Notes: generated by a model from the letters alone, not told the origin. A stretch of DNA of 64,000 nucleotides from Rhodoflexus caldus (GCF_021206925.1 NZ_JAJPRF010000002.1:124001-188000), one strand, 5' to 3'. Positions 8,935-17,996 are shown, counted from the stretch's first letter. Program-made: numbers and translations.

Positions 8935-8947
8935 TGCCATTTTGACA
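8935..8947. promoter_or_regulatory. Putative heat-shock operator TGCCA-TTT-TGACA
   Basis: This 13-bp near-palindrome lies between clpB and the TonB receptor gene, at the -33 position of the candidate clpB promoter. The htpG upstream region has TGACG-TTT-TGTCA at 46351-46363 with identical half-site spacing. The shared presence before two chaperone genes suggests a common regulator; the regulator itself is unknown. Confidence 0.45.
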
Positions 8948-9030
8948 TATTTAACCTTGCGTTAAAGCAGGGTTGCGCTTCTTACACACAAACATAACAT
9001 TGCCTACACACTGAGGTAAAAGCCCGCCAA

Positions 9031-9038
9031 TAGCTTTG
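9031..9038 (+). promoter_or_regulatory. Candidate promoter -7 box for the TonB receptor operon
   Basis: TAGCTTTG matches TAnnTTTG exactly, 38 nt before the ATG at 9077. A clear -33 TTTG at the usual distance is not visible. Confidence 0.4.
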
Positions 9039-9076
9039 TGGCATCAAAAAAATAACCTCGTTTATCATTTTCACTA

Positions 9077-11899
9077 ATGTGTATGTTGTGTAGAAAATTA
9101 CTTTTCGTTCTGTCGCTTGTTCTGTTTTCGGGACAACTTTTAGCCCAGCAATTGGGAACGATTAAAGGTACGGTAAAAGATGCCGCAACAAAAGAAGCCA
9201 TTATCGGTGCCAACATTGTCATTGACGGAACGGCAACCGGAAGTTCAACCGACTTAGACGGTAACTTCTCCATCAAAATAGCTCCTGGTAGTTACAACCT
9301 GAAAATCAGCTACGTTTCTTATAAGCCTTTGCTGGTGGAAAATGTGGTGGTAGAAGTTGGTAAAGTAGCGCTTATTAATGCCTTTATTGAGGAAGACTCC
9401 CGCGCTTTGAGCGAGGTAGTCGTTACGGCGGAGAAACAAACCAACACCGTAGTGGCATTGGTGAATGAAATCAAATTTGCCGAAAACGTAATGGTGGGCA
9501 TTTCAGGCGACCAGATTCAACGCACGCAAGACCGCGATGCCGGACAGGTGGTGCGCCGCATTGCAGGTGTTTCGGTAGTTGATGACCGCTTTATCGTAGT
9601 TCGCGGCTTGGGCGCACGCTACAATACCGTAATGCTGAACGACATCCTCACGCCAAGCTCCGAGGTAGATGTAAAATCTTTTTCTTTTGATTTGATTCCA
9701 AGCGGTGTAATTGACCGCATCACCATTTCTAAGGCAGGTGCAGCCGATATGGCAGGTGAATTTGCCGGCGGTGTTATCAAAATTTACACCCGCAACGACC
9801 CCGAAGAAAATAAAACTTCCTTCTCTCTTTCTACGGGTATCCGCGCAAATACCACTTTTCAAAGCGTTAAACGCTATCAGGGCAGCAATACCGATTGGTT
9901 GGGCTTTGACGGCGGTTTGCGCCAATTGCCTGCTGACTTCCCTAACCGCAATACGTTTGTGAATGCTCCTATGAGCCAGCGCACAGCACTTGCAAACGAG
10001 TTGCCTAACATATGGCTTGCCCAGCCGTATAACGTCAGCCCCGATTTACGCATGAATTTCAATACGACTCGTGCGTTTGATACCAAAAAAGGCTGGAAAA
10101 TCGGCAACCTGACAGGTATTAGCTACAGCAATACGCATCAGTACGCTTTGGTGCAGCAAGACCGCTTTATTTTCAACGGTGCTACGCAAACCAACGATTT
10201 GCCCGAAGCTACTTACAAAGACGATTTGTATTCTAACAACGTGCGTTTGGGCATTATTCACAACTGGACACTCCGCCTGAACGACCGCAATAAAATAGAG
10301 TTCCGCAATTTGTTCAACCAAATGGGAACTTCTGAAACCACCATCCGCGATGGCAGAGATTTCGGTATCGGTTTGGATTTCCGCAACTACGCTTACCGCT
10401 ACGAACAGCGCAGTATCTATTCCGGTCAGTTTAGCGGCAAGCATACACTGAACGAGAACTCGAGCCTGAACTGGACGGCAGGTTTCAACTACACCAACCG
10501 CCGCGAGCCGGACTTGCGCCGATTCCGCACCCGCCGCGCCGATGGTACCGAAAATTTTGAAGTAATTGAAGCTCCTACCGGCGGTGCACTGTTTGAAAAT
10601 GCACGTTTTTACTCCAATTTGAACGAAATTGGTGCTACCGGTGCGGTTAATTACGAGCGCAAAATCAAATTGGGCAAAGACGAAAGCCTGATTACTAAGC
10701 TGCGTGCCGGTGCTTATGTAGAACAGAAATCACGCACATTTGAGGCGCGTTGGTTCTCCTATGTGCGAGCCAGCGGATTGTTTGACCGCTCCGTACTGAC
10801 ACAACCTTTTGACCGCATTTTTGCCCCTGAAAACGTAAATGGCACTACCGGCTGGACGTTTGTAGAAGGCACCAAACCAAGCGATACTTACGATGCGCAG
10901 AATACGCTTGCTGCCTTCTATGTTTCAGCGGCCATCCCCGTAACGAAGAAATTTAATGCAACCATTGGCCTGCGCGGTGAATATAACCGCCAACAGTTGC
11001 AAACACGCGGCATTGGTGGCAACCGCATCAACGTGGATAACCCGATTCTGAGCCCGCTGCCTTCATTGAACCTTACGTATGACATCACGGAAAAAATGTT
11101 AGTGCGTGCGGCCTATTCTGCCACAATTAACCGCCCCGAATTCAGAGAGTTAGCCCCGTTCCTTTACTATGACTTTACCAACGACTTTAACTTTATCGGT
11201 AATCCCGGTCTGAAAATTTCAACCGTACAAAACATTGATTTACGTTGGGAGTTGTATCCTTCTGAAACAGAGCAGATTTCCGTAGGTGCGTTCTACAAGA
11301 GCTTTAAGAATCCGATTGAAATTGCGGCAGAAGTTACAGGCGGTGGCTCTACCCGTACTTACAGTTTCAAAAACGCAGACGCTGCCACTAACTTCGGCAT
11401 TGAGGCAGAAGTGCGCAAGTCGCTCTACAACCTGAGCAGCAGCAAGTTCATTCAGGATTTGACACTTGTGATGAATGCCGCACTTGTGAAAAGCGATGTG
11501 CGCTTTTCAGGAGATGTAGCACTTACGCAGGAAGACCGCCCGCTGGCTTTCCAGTCGCCCTACCTGTTCAATATGGGCGTTTTCTACAACAACGAGGAAA
11601 GCCGCACCCAAGTGAATATGCTTTACAATGTAATTGGCCCGCGCATCAATATTGTGGGTAACATCCAACAATTCCCAAGCATCTATGAAATGCCGCGCAA
11701 CGTGATTGACCTTTCTGTTACGCAGGGCATCGGCGAACATCTGGAAATCAAAGTCGGTGTACAGGATTTGCTGAATGCGCCTATCCGTTTCTTGGAAGAC
11801 ACCAATCGGGATGGCAAAGCGGTGAAAGGTGCGGACTTGAACTTCATGAATTTCCGTCGTGGACAATACTTCACGCTCGGCTTGACCTATAAATTTTAA
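9077..11899 (+). CDS. TonB-dependent outer-membrane receptor with carboxypeptidase-regulatory-like domain
   Basis: 940 residues. A signal peptide ending at LLAQ is followed by a CarboxypepD_reg-like domain (about residues 27-110; GTIKGTVKDAATKEAIIGAN). Then come a plug domain (about 130-235; the GDQIQ...VVRRIAGVSVVDDRFIVVRGLG region) and a long beta-barrel ending YFTLGLTYKF with the C-terminal aromatic residue needed for BAM recognition. LSEVVVTAEK, upstream of the plug, is the typical linker. It should import a ligand through the outer membrane using TonB energy. No SusD gene follows; the next gene, 37 nt on, encodes a beta-helix-like lipoprotein that probably acts as the surface partner. 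The ligand is unknown. Confidence 0.95.
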   Translation: MCMLCRKLLFVLSLVLFSGQLLAQQLGTIKGTVKDAATKEAIIGANIVIDGTATGSSTDLDGNFSIKIAPGSYNLKISYVSYKPLLVENVVVEVGKVALINAFIEEDSRALSEVVVTAEKQTNTVVALVNEIKFAENVMVGISGDQIQRTQDRDAGQVVRRIAGVSVVDDRFIVVRGLGARYNTVMLNDILTPSSEVDVKSFSFDLIPSGVIDRITISKAGAADMAGEFAGGVIKIYTRNDPEENKTSFSLSTGIRANTTFQSVKRYQGSNTDWLGFDGGLRQLPADFPNRNTFVNAPMSQRTALANELPNIWLAQPYNVSPDLRMNFNTTRAFDTKKGWKIGNLTGISYSNTHQYALVQQDRFIFNGATQTNDLPEATYKDDLYSNNVRLGIIHNWTLRLNDRNKIEFRNLFNQMGTSETTIRDGRDFGIGLDFRNYAYRYEQRSIYSGQFSGKHTLNENSSLNWTAGFNYTNRREPDLRRFRTRRADGTENFEVIEAPTGGALFENARFYSNLNEIGATGAVNYERKIKLGKDESLITKLRAGAYVEQKSRTFEARWFSYVRASGLFDRSVLTQPFDRIFAPENVNGTTGWTFVEGTKPSDTYDAQNTLAAFYVSAAIPVTKKFNATIGLRGEYNRQQLQTRGIGGNRINVDNPILSPLPSLNLTYDITEKMLVRAAYSATINRPEFRELAPFLYYDFTNDFNFIGNPGLKISTVQNIDLRWELYPSETEQISVGAFYKSFKNPIEIAAEVTGGGSTRTYSFKNADAATNFGIEAEVRKSLYNLSSSKFIQDLTLVMNAALVKSDVRFSGDVALTQEDRPLAFQSPYLFNMGVFYNNEESRTQVNMLYNVIGPRINIVGNIQQFPSIYEMPRNVIDLSVTQGIGEHLEIKVGVQDLLNAPIRFLEDTNRDGKAVKGADLNFMNFRRGQYFTLGLTYKF

Positions 11900-11936
11900 A
11901 CCGTTTTCTTACTTAATTCAATTAATCAAACCACTC

Positions 11937-13295
11937 ATGAGAGCAATCTTGAAATTATTTTCAATTGCGGCAATTGCATTAACAGTTGTTGCCTGTGGCA
12001 GCAAGAAGGACGACGGCCCTGTTGAAACAGGTGCTCGCGATGCGCAAAACCGCGTAATTCTGGAAGGTAACATTACTGCCAACCGCACGTTGGTTGCATC
12101 CGAAAAGTACATTCTCAGAGGCTTTGTGCGCGTGAAAGCAGGTGCTACATTAACCATTCCTCCCGGTACTATCATCTTTGGCGACAAAGCTACTTCCGGT
12201 ACATTGATTGTTGAACGTGGCGGCAGACTAGTTGCTGACGGTACAGCCAACCAGCCTATCGTATTTACCTCATCTCAACCTGTTGGTCAGCGCTCTTATG
12301 GCGACTGGGGCGGTATCGTATTGTTGGGCAATGCACCTACGAACAAGCCTACTACAACTTTGATTGAGGGTATTCCTGACGGCCCTTACGGCGGCAATGA
12401 CCCAAGCGATAACTCTGGTATTTTGCGCTATGTACGAATCGAGTTTTGCGGTATTCCCATCACGCCCGGTAATGAAATCAACGGCTTGACCATGGGCGGT
12501 GTAGGTCGCGGAACCACGATTGAATACGTACAGGTTTCTTTCTGCGGCGACGATGCTTTTGAATGGTTCGGCGGTAATGTAAACTGCAAATACCTCATTT
12601 CGCATCGCAACTGGGACGATGATTTTGACACAGACTTTGGTTACAGCGGCAACGTTCAATTTGGCGTAGTTCTCCGCGACCCTGCCATTGCCGACCAATC
12701 TACGTCTAACGGCTTTGAAAGCGATAATGATGCAAACGGTACAGGCGATTCTCCTTTTACTTCTTGCACTTTCTCAAACGTAAGCGTTTTCGGCCCGCTG
12801 GGCAGAGGTGCTGCTAACGTAAACTCCCTGTACGGTCGTGGTGCTCACCTGCGTCGCAATACCGAAAATTCTATCTTCAACAGCGTATTTACAGGCTGGA
12901 TTGAAGGCTTGCGCCTCGATGGCTCTGCTACACAACAGAAAGTAAATAACGGTGCTTTGGATATCCGCCGCAATTTCCACGCTGCTCACAGCCGCAACAT
13001 CAACGTGGCAGGCGGTGCTACTTTGCCCGAAATAGAGGCTTGGTTTAATGCCCCAGTACGCGGCAACCGCGTATTCAATTCATTGGCCGATTTGGGCCTG
13101 AACGCACAAAACTTTAACATGACTGCCCCTAACTTCCTGCCTCAATCAGGTTCTGTATTGCTGACAGGTGCTTCATTTGGCGAAGCTAAATTGCAAAACA
13201 GCTTCTTCCAGCAAGTTTCACACATCGGCGCTTTCGGTACCAACGATTGGACTCGCGGCTGGGCTAACTTTGACCCCCAAAATACCAACTATTAA
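11937..13295 (+). CDS. Beta-helix-like lipoprotein, probable TonB-receptor partner
   Basis: 452 residues with a lipoprotein signal (lipobox ALTVVACG). The mature part begins with a short charged linker and then a repetitive, Gly/Asn-rich sequence with hallmarks of a right-handed parallel beta-helix: VRVKAGATLTIPPGTIIFGD, GRLVADGTANQPIVFTS, and later ILRYVRIEFCG/IEYVQVSFCGDDAFEWFGG coils. Acidic clusters (NWDDDFDTDF, ESDNDANGTGD) could bind Ca2+. The family frequently follows this class of TonB receptor in Bacteroidota in place of SusD. I infer surface ligand capture; the substrate is not evident. It is the last gene of the operon, before a strong terminator. Confidence 0.85.
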   Translation: MRAILKLFSIAAIALTVVACGSKKDDGPVETGARDAQNRVILEGNITANRTLVASEKYILRGFVRVKAGATLTIPPGTIIFGDKATSGTLIVERGGRLVADGTANQPIVFTSSQPVGQRSYGDWGGIVLLGNAPTNKPTTTLIEGIPDGPYGGNDPSDNSGILRYVRIEFCGIPITPGNEINGLTMGGVGRGTTIEYVQVSFCGDDAFEWFGGNVNCKYLISHRNWDDDFDTDFGYSGNVQFGVVLRDPAIADQSTSNGFESDNDANGTGDSPFTSCTFSNVSVFGPLGRGAANVNSLYGRGAHLRRNTENSIFNSVFTGWIEGLRLDGSATQQKVNNGALDIRRNFHAAHSRNINVAGGATLPEIEAWFNAPVRGNRVFNSLADLGLNAQNFNMTAPNFLPQSGSVLLTGASFGEAKLQNSFFQQVSHIGAFGTNDWTRGWANFDPQNTNY

Positions 13296-13359
13296 TACCC
13301 TATTTGATAAAAAAATTCGGCTTGGCCGGATATATTACACAGACACATTAGCTTCCCTG

Positions 13360-13392
13360 AAAAACCTCTGCCATATTGTGGCAGGGGTTTTT
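13360..13392 (+). terminator. Rho-independent terminator of the TonB receptor operon
   Basis: A 14-bp stem (AAAAACCTCTGCCA with TGGCAGGGGTTTTT, one G-U pair) around a 5-nt loop, ending in T5, 65 nt after the lipoprotein stop. Confidence 0.9.
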
Positions 13393-13422
13393 ATATGTAG
13401 GGCGGTTGTTGAGCAATTGATA

Positions 13423-13457
13423 CAAAACCTGAAAGGTCTGATAAACCTGTTAGGTTT
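13423..13457. repeat. Small intergenic double hairpin, partly repeated elsewhere
   Basis: Two adjacent mini-hairpins: ACCT-GAA-AGGT (13427-13437) and AAACCT-GTT-AGGTTT (13443-13457). The first 22 nt (13423-13444) are identical to 25658-25679, which lies inside a hydrolase gene. AGGTCTGATAAA also occurs at 1169-1180. The function is unknown. Confidence 0.5.
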
Positions 13458-13583
13458 AAAACTCTGTTTTTCAGGAGATTATATAAAATAATTTCCTGAG
13501 TCACTTCCGCTTTTAATGACATCATACAAGCGCAGATTGTTGCTATGGAGGGGGTTAATTTTTACGAAGCACAAAATACTGCT

Positions 13584-14444
13584 TCATTGTTGGCTGTGAT
13601 ACAACGCCAGCCCTGCCGCAGGCTCTTCTAAAATATGCTGCACATGCAAGCCCTTGTCGGCGGCTGCTTTGCGCAACACATTCGCATAATAAAATGCAAC
13701 CGAGCCTGTAAAATGGACAGGTAGCCGTTGCGCATCAGGAAATTTCAGCACTCGCTTATCCAAAAAATTGCTGAAACTTTGATAGACCGTTCGGTAAGCA
13801 TAGGGATGCGACAGATTATCAAACAAAAACTTGGAAAATGAGGCCATATAGCGGCTGGGCATCGGTTTCTGATAGGCATTTTCCAATACCTCGTCGCGCG
13901 TAAGCGAATAGCGTTTGGCAAAAAGAGTATGCAAGTCTTGCGGAAGGTCGCCGTTCAGATAGTCCGTAACCAACTGCTTGCCCAAGTGGCCACCGCTGCC
14001 CTCATCGCCAAGCCAAAACCCCAGATTGACTGCATATTGTGTAATGTTATCGCCATCAAACAATGCAGCGTGTGAGCCCGTTCCCAAAATGCAGGCGATT
14101 CCCGGCTGTCTGCCGCAAAGTGCTCGCGCCGCCCCGAGCATGTCCGTATCTACGGAAACAACAGCCATCGGAAAAAATGTTTGCAGCATGTTTTTTATCA
14201 ACTCTTGGTTTTGTGCTGTGCCGCAACCCGTGCCGTAAAAAAACACCTGTTGCACCAATGCGGTTATATCGGCCGACTCTTGCGCCAATTGCGGCAACAA
14301 AACCTCTTTTAACTCGGTTGTCATTTGGGTGGCTGTGGCAAAGTAAGGATTGATGCCCTGTGTGCGTGCCTGCAAGGTGCTGCCATCGGGGCGAATAAGC
14401 CGCCAAGCTGCCTTAGTGGCGCCACTGTCTGCTACTAATATCAT
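13584..14444 (-). CDS. BadF/BadG-type ATPase, N-acetylglucosamine kinase-like
   Basis: 286 residues with the ASKHA sugar-kinase fold. The phosphate-1 loop is MILVADSGATKAAWRLI at the very N-terminus. The phosphate-2 region is GIACILGTGSHAALFDG, followed by the glycine-rich GDEGSGGHLG loop characteristic of eukaryote-type GlcNAc kinases. It probably phosphorylates N-acetylglucosamine or another amino sugar recovered from cell-wall turnover, in the cytoplasm. It is a single gene, convergent with the TonB operon and divergent from the aminotransferase gene. Confidence 0.85.
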   Translation of the reverse strand: MILVADSGATKAAWRLIRPDGSTLQARTQGINPYFATATQMTTELKEVLLPQLAQESADITALVQQVFFYGTGCGTAQNQELIKNMLQTFFPMAVVSVDTDMLGAARALCGRQPGIACILGTGSHAALFDGDNITQYAVNLGFWLGDEGSGGHLGKQLVTDYLNGDLPQDLHTLFAKRYSLTRDEVLENAYQKPMPSRYMASFSKFLFDNLSHPYAYRTVYQSFSNFLDKRVLKFPDAQRLPVHFTGSVAFYYANVLRKAAADKGLHVQHILEEPAAGLALYHSQQ

Positions 14445-14554
14445 AAAACGGTCTGTCCAATATTAAATTTTGAGCGAAAATGCCTAAGTTAGTCGGATAG
14501 TACAAGTCGGATGTTAAATTTGTGTTAATAAATACCACATCAGACTTCTGACCC

Positions 14555-15877
14555 ATGATGCAACCTTTTTTTTCGCTGATTGCACCCAAAGGGAAAAAAC
14601 AAAAAAATACGCCGCCACCTATGCCGCCATCAGGACAAAACATCAGTACAAGGCAACTGTTTCTCAATCACTTAGCACAAACAACGGATTTCCCCCTGCT
14701 TCTTGAAATCAAAGAAGCCGAAGGGATTTATTTGATAGATGAACAGAATCGCCGTTATTTTGATTTGATTTCCGGTATTGGTGTGAGCAATATCGGTCAT
14801 CGGCATCCGGCAGTCATCAAAGCGATTAAAAAGCAACTGCGCAAGTATTTGCACCTGATGGTGTACGGGGAGTATGTACAAGCGCCTCAGGTAGAACTCG
14901 CCAAGCGATTGATGCTGACCCTGCCGCCTTCGTTAGACAATTTTTATTTTGTCAATTCGGGCAGCGAGGCCATAGAGGGTGCTATGAAACTTGCCAAACG
15001 CTACACAGGCCGAACAGGGTTCGTCAGTTGCCTGAATGCCTACCACGGCTCCACGCAAGGTTCGCTCAGCATCAGCGGCAGTGAAAAATTCAAGACTGCT
15101 TATCGGCCATTGCTGCCCGACGTGCGCCACATCCGCTTTAATGAACCCGATGATTTGGCATTCATTACGGAAGAAACGGCAGCGGTTGTTATTGAAACCG
15201 TACAGGGCGAAGCCGGTGTGCGCGTGCCGGATAAATCCTACATGCAGGCACTGCGAAAACGCTGTACCGAAACAGGCGCGCTGCTTGTTTTGGACGAAAT
15301 TCAGTCAGGTTTTGGCAGAACGGGCAAATTCTGGGCTTTTGAACATTTTGATATTGTACCCGACATTCTGGTAAGCGCCAAAGGAATGGGCGGAGGTATG
15401 CCTATCGGGGCGTTTATTGCACCCAAGCATATTATGGATGTGCTGAAAAACAATCCTATTTTGGGGCATATTACCACTTTTGGTGGCCATCCTGTATCTT
15501 GTGCGGCGGCTTATGCTACGGTAGGCGTAATTCTGCGCAACAAGTTGCATGAGAAGGCACAACAAAAAGCCGAATTGTTCAAAAAACTTTTAATACATCC
15601 GCGCATTAAGAGCATCCGCAATGCCGGGCTGATGATGGCCGTTGAGTTTGAGTCGTTTGAGGTGCTGAAAGCCGTGATTGACAAAGCCATTTCCTACGGT
15701 GTTATTACCGACTGGTTTTTGTATTGCGACAATGCCATGCGCATTGCCCCGCCGCTGACCATCAGCAAAGACGAAATCCGCGAAGTGTGCGGCATCATTT
15801 TAAAGGCCATCAACAAGGCCACCAGTACCAATCCCGATATCCTGATGCGCGAGGACATAGAGCCGATGCGCCCCTGA
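14555..15877 (+). CDS. Class III PLP-dependent aminotransferase
   Basis: 440 residues. The PLP lysine is in VSAKGMGGGMPIGAF, preceded by the conserved LVLDEIQSGFGRTGKFWAFEH; the N-terminal NSGSEAIEGAMKLAKRYTGR binds the cofactor phosphate. This is the acetylornithine/4-aminobutyrate aminotransferase fold. Bacteroidota relatives are usually annotated only as 'aspartate aminotransferase family', and the substrate cannot be fixed. The first ~22 residues are a Pro/Lys-rich extension; ATG 14621 (MPPSGQNIS) is an alternative start nearer the usual N-terminus. A terminator follows. Confidence 0.88.
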   Translation: MMQPFFSLIAPKGKKQKNTPPPMPPSGQNISTRQLFLNHLAQTTDFPLLLEIKEAEGIYLIDEQNRRYFDLISGIGVSNIGHRHPAVIKAIKKQLRKYLHLMVYGEYVQAPQVELAKRLMLTLPPSLDNFYFVNSGSEAIEGAMKLAKRYTGRTGFVSCLNAYHGSTQGSLSISGSEKFKTAYRPLLPDVRHIRFNEPDDLAFITEETAAVVIETVQGEAGVRVPDKSYMQALRKRCTETGALLVLDEIQSGFGRTGKFWAFEHFDIVPDILVSAKGMGGGMPIGAFIAPKHIMDVLKNNPILGHITTFGGHPVSCAAAYATVGVILRNKLHEKAQQKAELFKKLLIHPRIKSIRNAGLMMAVEFESFEVLKAVIDKAISYGVITDWFLYCDNAMRIAPPLTISKDEIREVCGIILKAINKATSTNPDILMREDIEPMRP

Positions 15878-15906
15878 TACGCAAAAGCAAAAAATTCATA
15901 TACAAG

Positions 15907-15939
15907 CGCCGTTATTCAACAAGGAATTAACGGCGTTTT
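15907..15939 (+). terminator. Terminator after the aminotransferase gene
   Basis: The 8-bp stem CGCCGTTA/TAACGGCG, with inner TTC/GAA pairing possible, is followed by TTTT, 30 nt after the stop codon. Confidence 0.8.
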
Positions 15940-15992
15940 CATTATGTATTTACCTGTGAAGCAGAACTTTGCAGTCAAATGTTCCTGCAAAG

Positions 15993-16829
15993 ATGGAAGC
16001 AAAAGTTCGCAAACGCCGCCCTGAAATTGTTGTCATTTCCGATGTTCATTTGGGTACTTACGGCTGCCATGCCAAAGAATTGAATGCTTATTTGAAAAGC
16101 ATTCGCCCCAAAATTTTGGTACTTAACGGCGATATCATAGATATTTGGCGTTTCAGCAAGCGTTACTTCCCAAAATCGCATTTGCAGGTGCTCAGGCGCA
16201 TTTTGCGGATGATGGAACGCGGCACGAAAGTTTATTACCTCACAGGCAACCACGACGAACTGCTGCGCCGTTTCCCTCGTATCAGTACCAATAAGTTCAC
16301 ACTGGCTAATCGGTTGGTGCTGCCTTGCGGCGATAAAAAAGCATGGATTTTTCACGGTGATATTTTTGACGTATCCATTCAACACGCCAAATGGCTGGCA
16401 AAATTGGGCTCGGTTGGCTACGACCTGCTCATTTTGATGAACAGTGCGGTTAATTTTTTTGCCGAAATAATGGGCTACGAAAAGTTGTCTTTCTCTAAAA
16501 TGGTAAAAGACAAGGTCAAAAAAGCAGTAGAACACATTGGAAAATTTGAAAATGTGGCTGCGGAACTGGCCATAGAAAAAGGATACGATTACTTCATCTG
16601 CGGACATATTCATCAGCCTGCCAACAAACGCATTGTAACAGAGGCAGGGCAGGTGCAATACCTCAACAGCGGCGATTGGGTGGAAAACCTCACTGCGCTG
16701 GAATTTGAAAACAACGAGTGGCGAATTTATCACCACCGAGAGGCAGAGCGTTTAGATACTCAACCCATTAAACAAGCCGCAGTTGCCGAGCCGTTGGCAC
16801 AGGCTGCTTATCAACCCGAAATTGCATGA
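15993..16829 (+). CDS. LpxH-like metallophosphoesterase (probable UDP-2,3-diacylglucosamine diphosphatase)
   Basis: 278 residues from ATG 15993; the in-frame TTG at 15969 is less likely. All calcineurin-type metal motifs are present: ISDVHLGTYG, LNGDIID, LTGNHDE, FHGDIFD and ICGHIHQP. The overall pattern matches the LpxH-like family that splits UDP-2,3-diacylglucosamine in lipid A synthesis, though several Bacteroidota have more than one paralogue and this one may serve another lipid. The gene overlaps the following glycosyltransferase start by ATGA, indicating translational coupling and a joint role in envelope glycolipid metabolism. Confidence 0.85.
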   Translation: MEAKVRKRRPEIVVISDVHLGTYGCHAKELNAYLKSIRPKILVLNGDIIDIWRFSKRYFPKSHLQVLRRILRMMERGTKVYYLTGNHDELLRRFPRISTNKFTLANRLVLPCGDKKAWIFHGDIFDVSIQHAKWLAKLGSVGYDLLILMNSAVNFFAEIMGYEKLSFSKMVKDKVKKAVEHIGKFENVAAELAIEKGYDYFICGHIHQPANKRIVTEAGQVQYLNSGDWVENLTALEFENNEWRIYHHREAERLDTQPIKQAAVAEPLAQAAYQPEIA

Positions 16830-17887
16830 AAGTACTGTATGCCATACAGGGTACGGGCAACGGCCACATCGCACGTGCAAGGGAAATCGTGCCGATACTA
16901 AGCAAAATGTGCGAGCTGGATTTATTTATCAGCGGCAGCAACTCACAAGTGCAGTTGCCCCACGAGGTGAAGTTTCGCAGCAAAGGGTTGAGCATTTTTT
17001 ACGATAAATCCGGCGGTGTGAGCCTGACAAAAACCATAGCCAACATTCGCCCCAAGGCGCTGATTCGGGAAATCAAGGAATTGCCCGTAGAAAAGTACGA
17101 CCTGATTATCAACGATTTTGAGTTTATTTCGGCACATGCAGCCCTGTTGAAAGGCGTGCCCTGCGTAGGTTTCGGGCATCAGGCGGCGTTTCGCTCGGCG
17201 GCAACTCCTCGGCCGCGCCGCCGCGACCCTGTCGGAGAGTTGATTTTAAAGCATTATGCACCCGCTGACTCGGTCATCGGCCTGCATTTTGACCGTTATG
17301 CGCCATCCATCCATACGCCTATTATTCGCAGCGAGGTGCGCAGTTTGACTCCTCAAACCAGCCGTCATTTCACGGTATATCTGCCGCACTATGACGATAA
17401 ACTGCTGATAAGTATTTTGACAGAACAAAAAGACTGTCATTGGCATTTATTTACAAAAAATGTGCGCTCCATTAATGCGCACAAAAATGTAACACTTTTG
17501 CCTATTGACAGTAAAAACTTTACACAAAGCCTTGCCAACAGCAACGGATTGGTAACAGGTGCAGGTTTTGAGTCGCCTGCCGAAGCCATGTTTTTGGGCA
17601 AAAAAGTATTAGCACTCCCCATCCGAGGACAATACGAGCAAAAGTGCAACGCCAAAGCACTGAAAATGATGGGAGTAACGGTTGTAAAAAAGATTGGCAA
17701 ACGTTTCCCGCAAAAACTCCGCACATGGATAGAAACAGCACAGCCCGTAGCCGTTGATTATCCCGATATGACAGAGCAAATATTGGAGCACGTGCTCAGT
17801 CAGAAAGAAATTTCGCAGGCTGTCGGCTCAAAGGTGTTTTCTTTACCAACCATTTTCAGACAAACGGGGCTGTTTCGGTTGGGTTAG
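16826..17887 (+). CDS. MurG-like glycosyltransferase (GT-B fold)
   Basis: 353 residues. The N-terminus MKVLYAIQGTGNGHIARA is the glycine-rich loop of GT-B enzymes of the MurG/MGDG-synthase type. The C-terminal half has the donor-binding pattern GLVTGAGFESPAEAMFLGKKVLALPI. It should transfer a sugar to a lipid or glycan at the cytoplasmic face. The start codon overlaps the stop of the LpxH-like gene. The pair resembles a small glycolipid module, but donor and acceptor are unknown. Confidence 0.85.
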   Translation: MKVLYAIQGTGNGHIARAREIVPILSKMCELDLFISGSNSQVQLPHEVKFRSKGLSIFYDKSGGVSLTKTIANIRPKALIREIKELPVEKYDLIINDFEFISAHAALLKGVPCVGFGHQAAFRSAATPRPRRRDPVGELILKHYAPADSVIGLHFDRYAPSIHTPIIRSEVRSLTPQTSRHFTVYLPHYDDKLLISILTEQKDCHWHLFTKNVRSINAHKNVTLLPIDSKNFTQSLANSNGLVTGAGFESPAEAMFLGKKVLALPIRGQYEQKCNAKALKMMGVTVVKKIGKRFPQKLRTWIETAQPVAVDYPDMTEQILEHVLSQKEISQAVGSKVFSLPTIFRQTGLFRLG

Positions 17888-17996
17888 TCGGATGATAAAA
17901 AAACCGTAACAGGTCTTGGAACCCCATCACGGTTAAATGCCTGATTAACGCGAATTATTTGGCTACTATTGAAAAAATTATATTTTGACTTAACCG

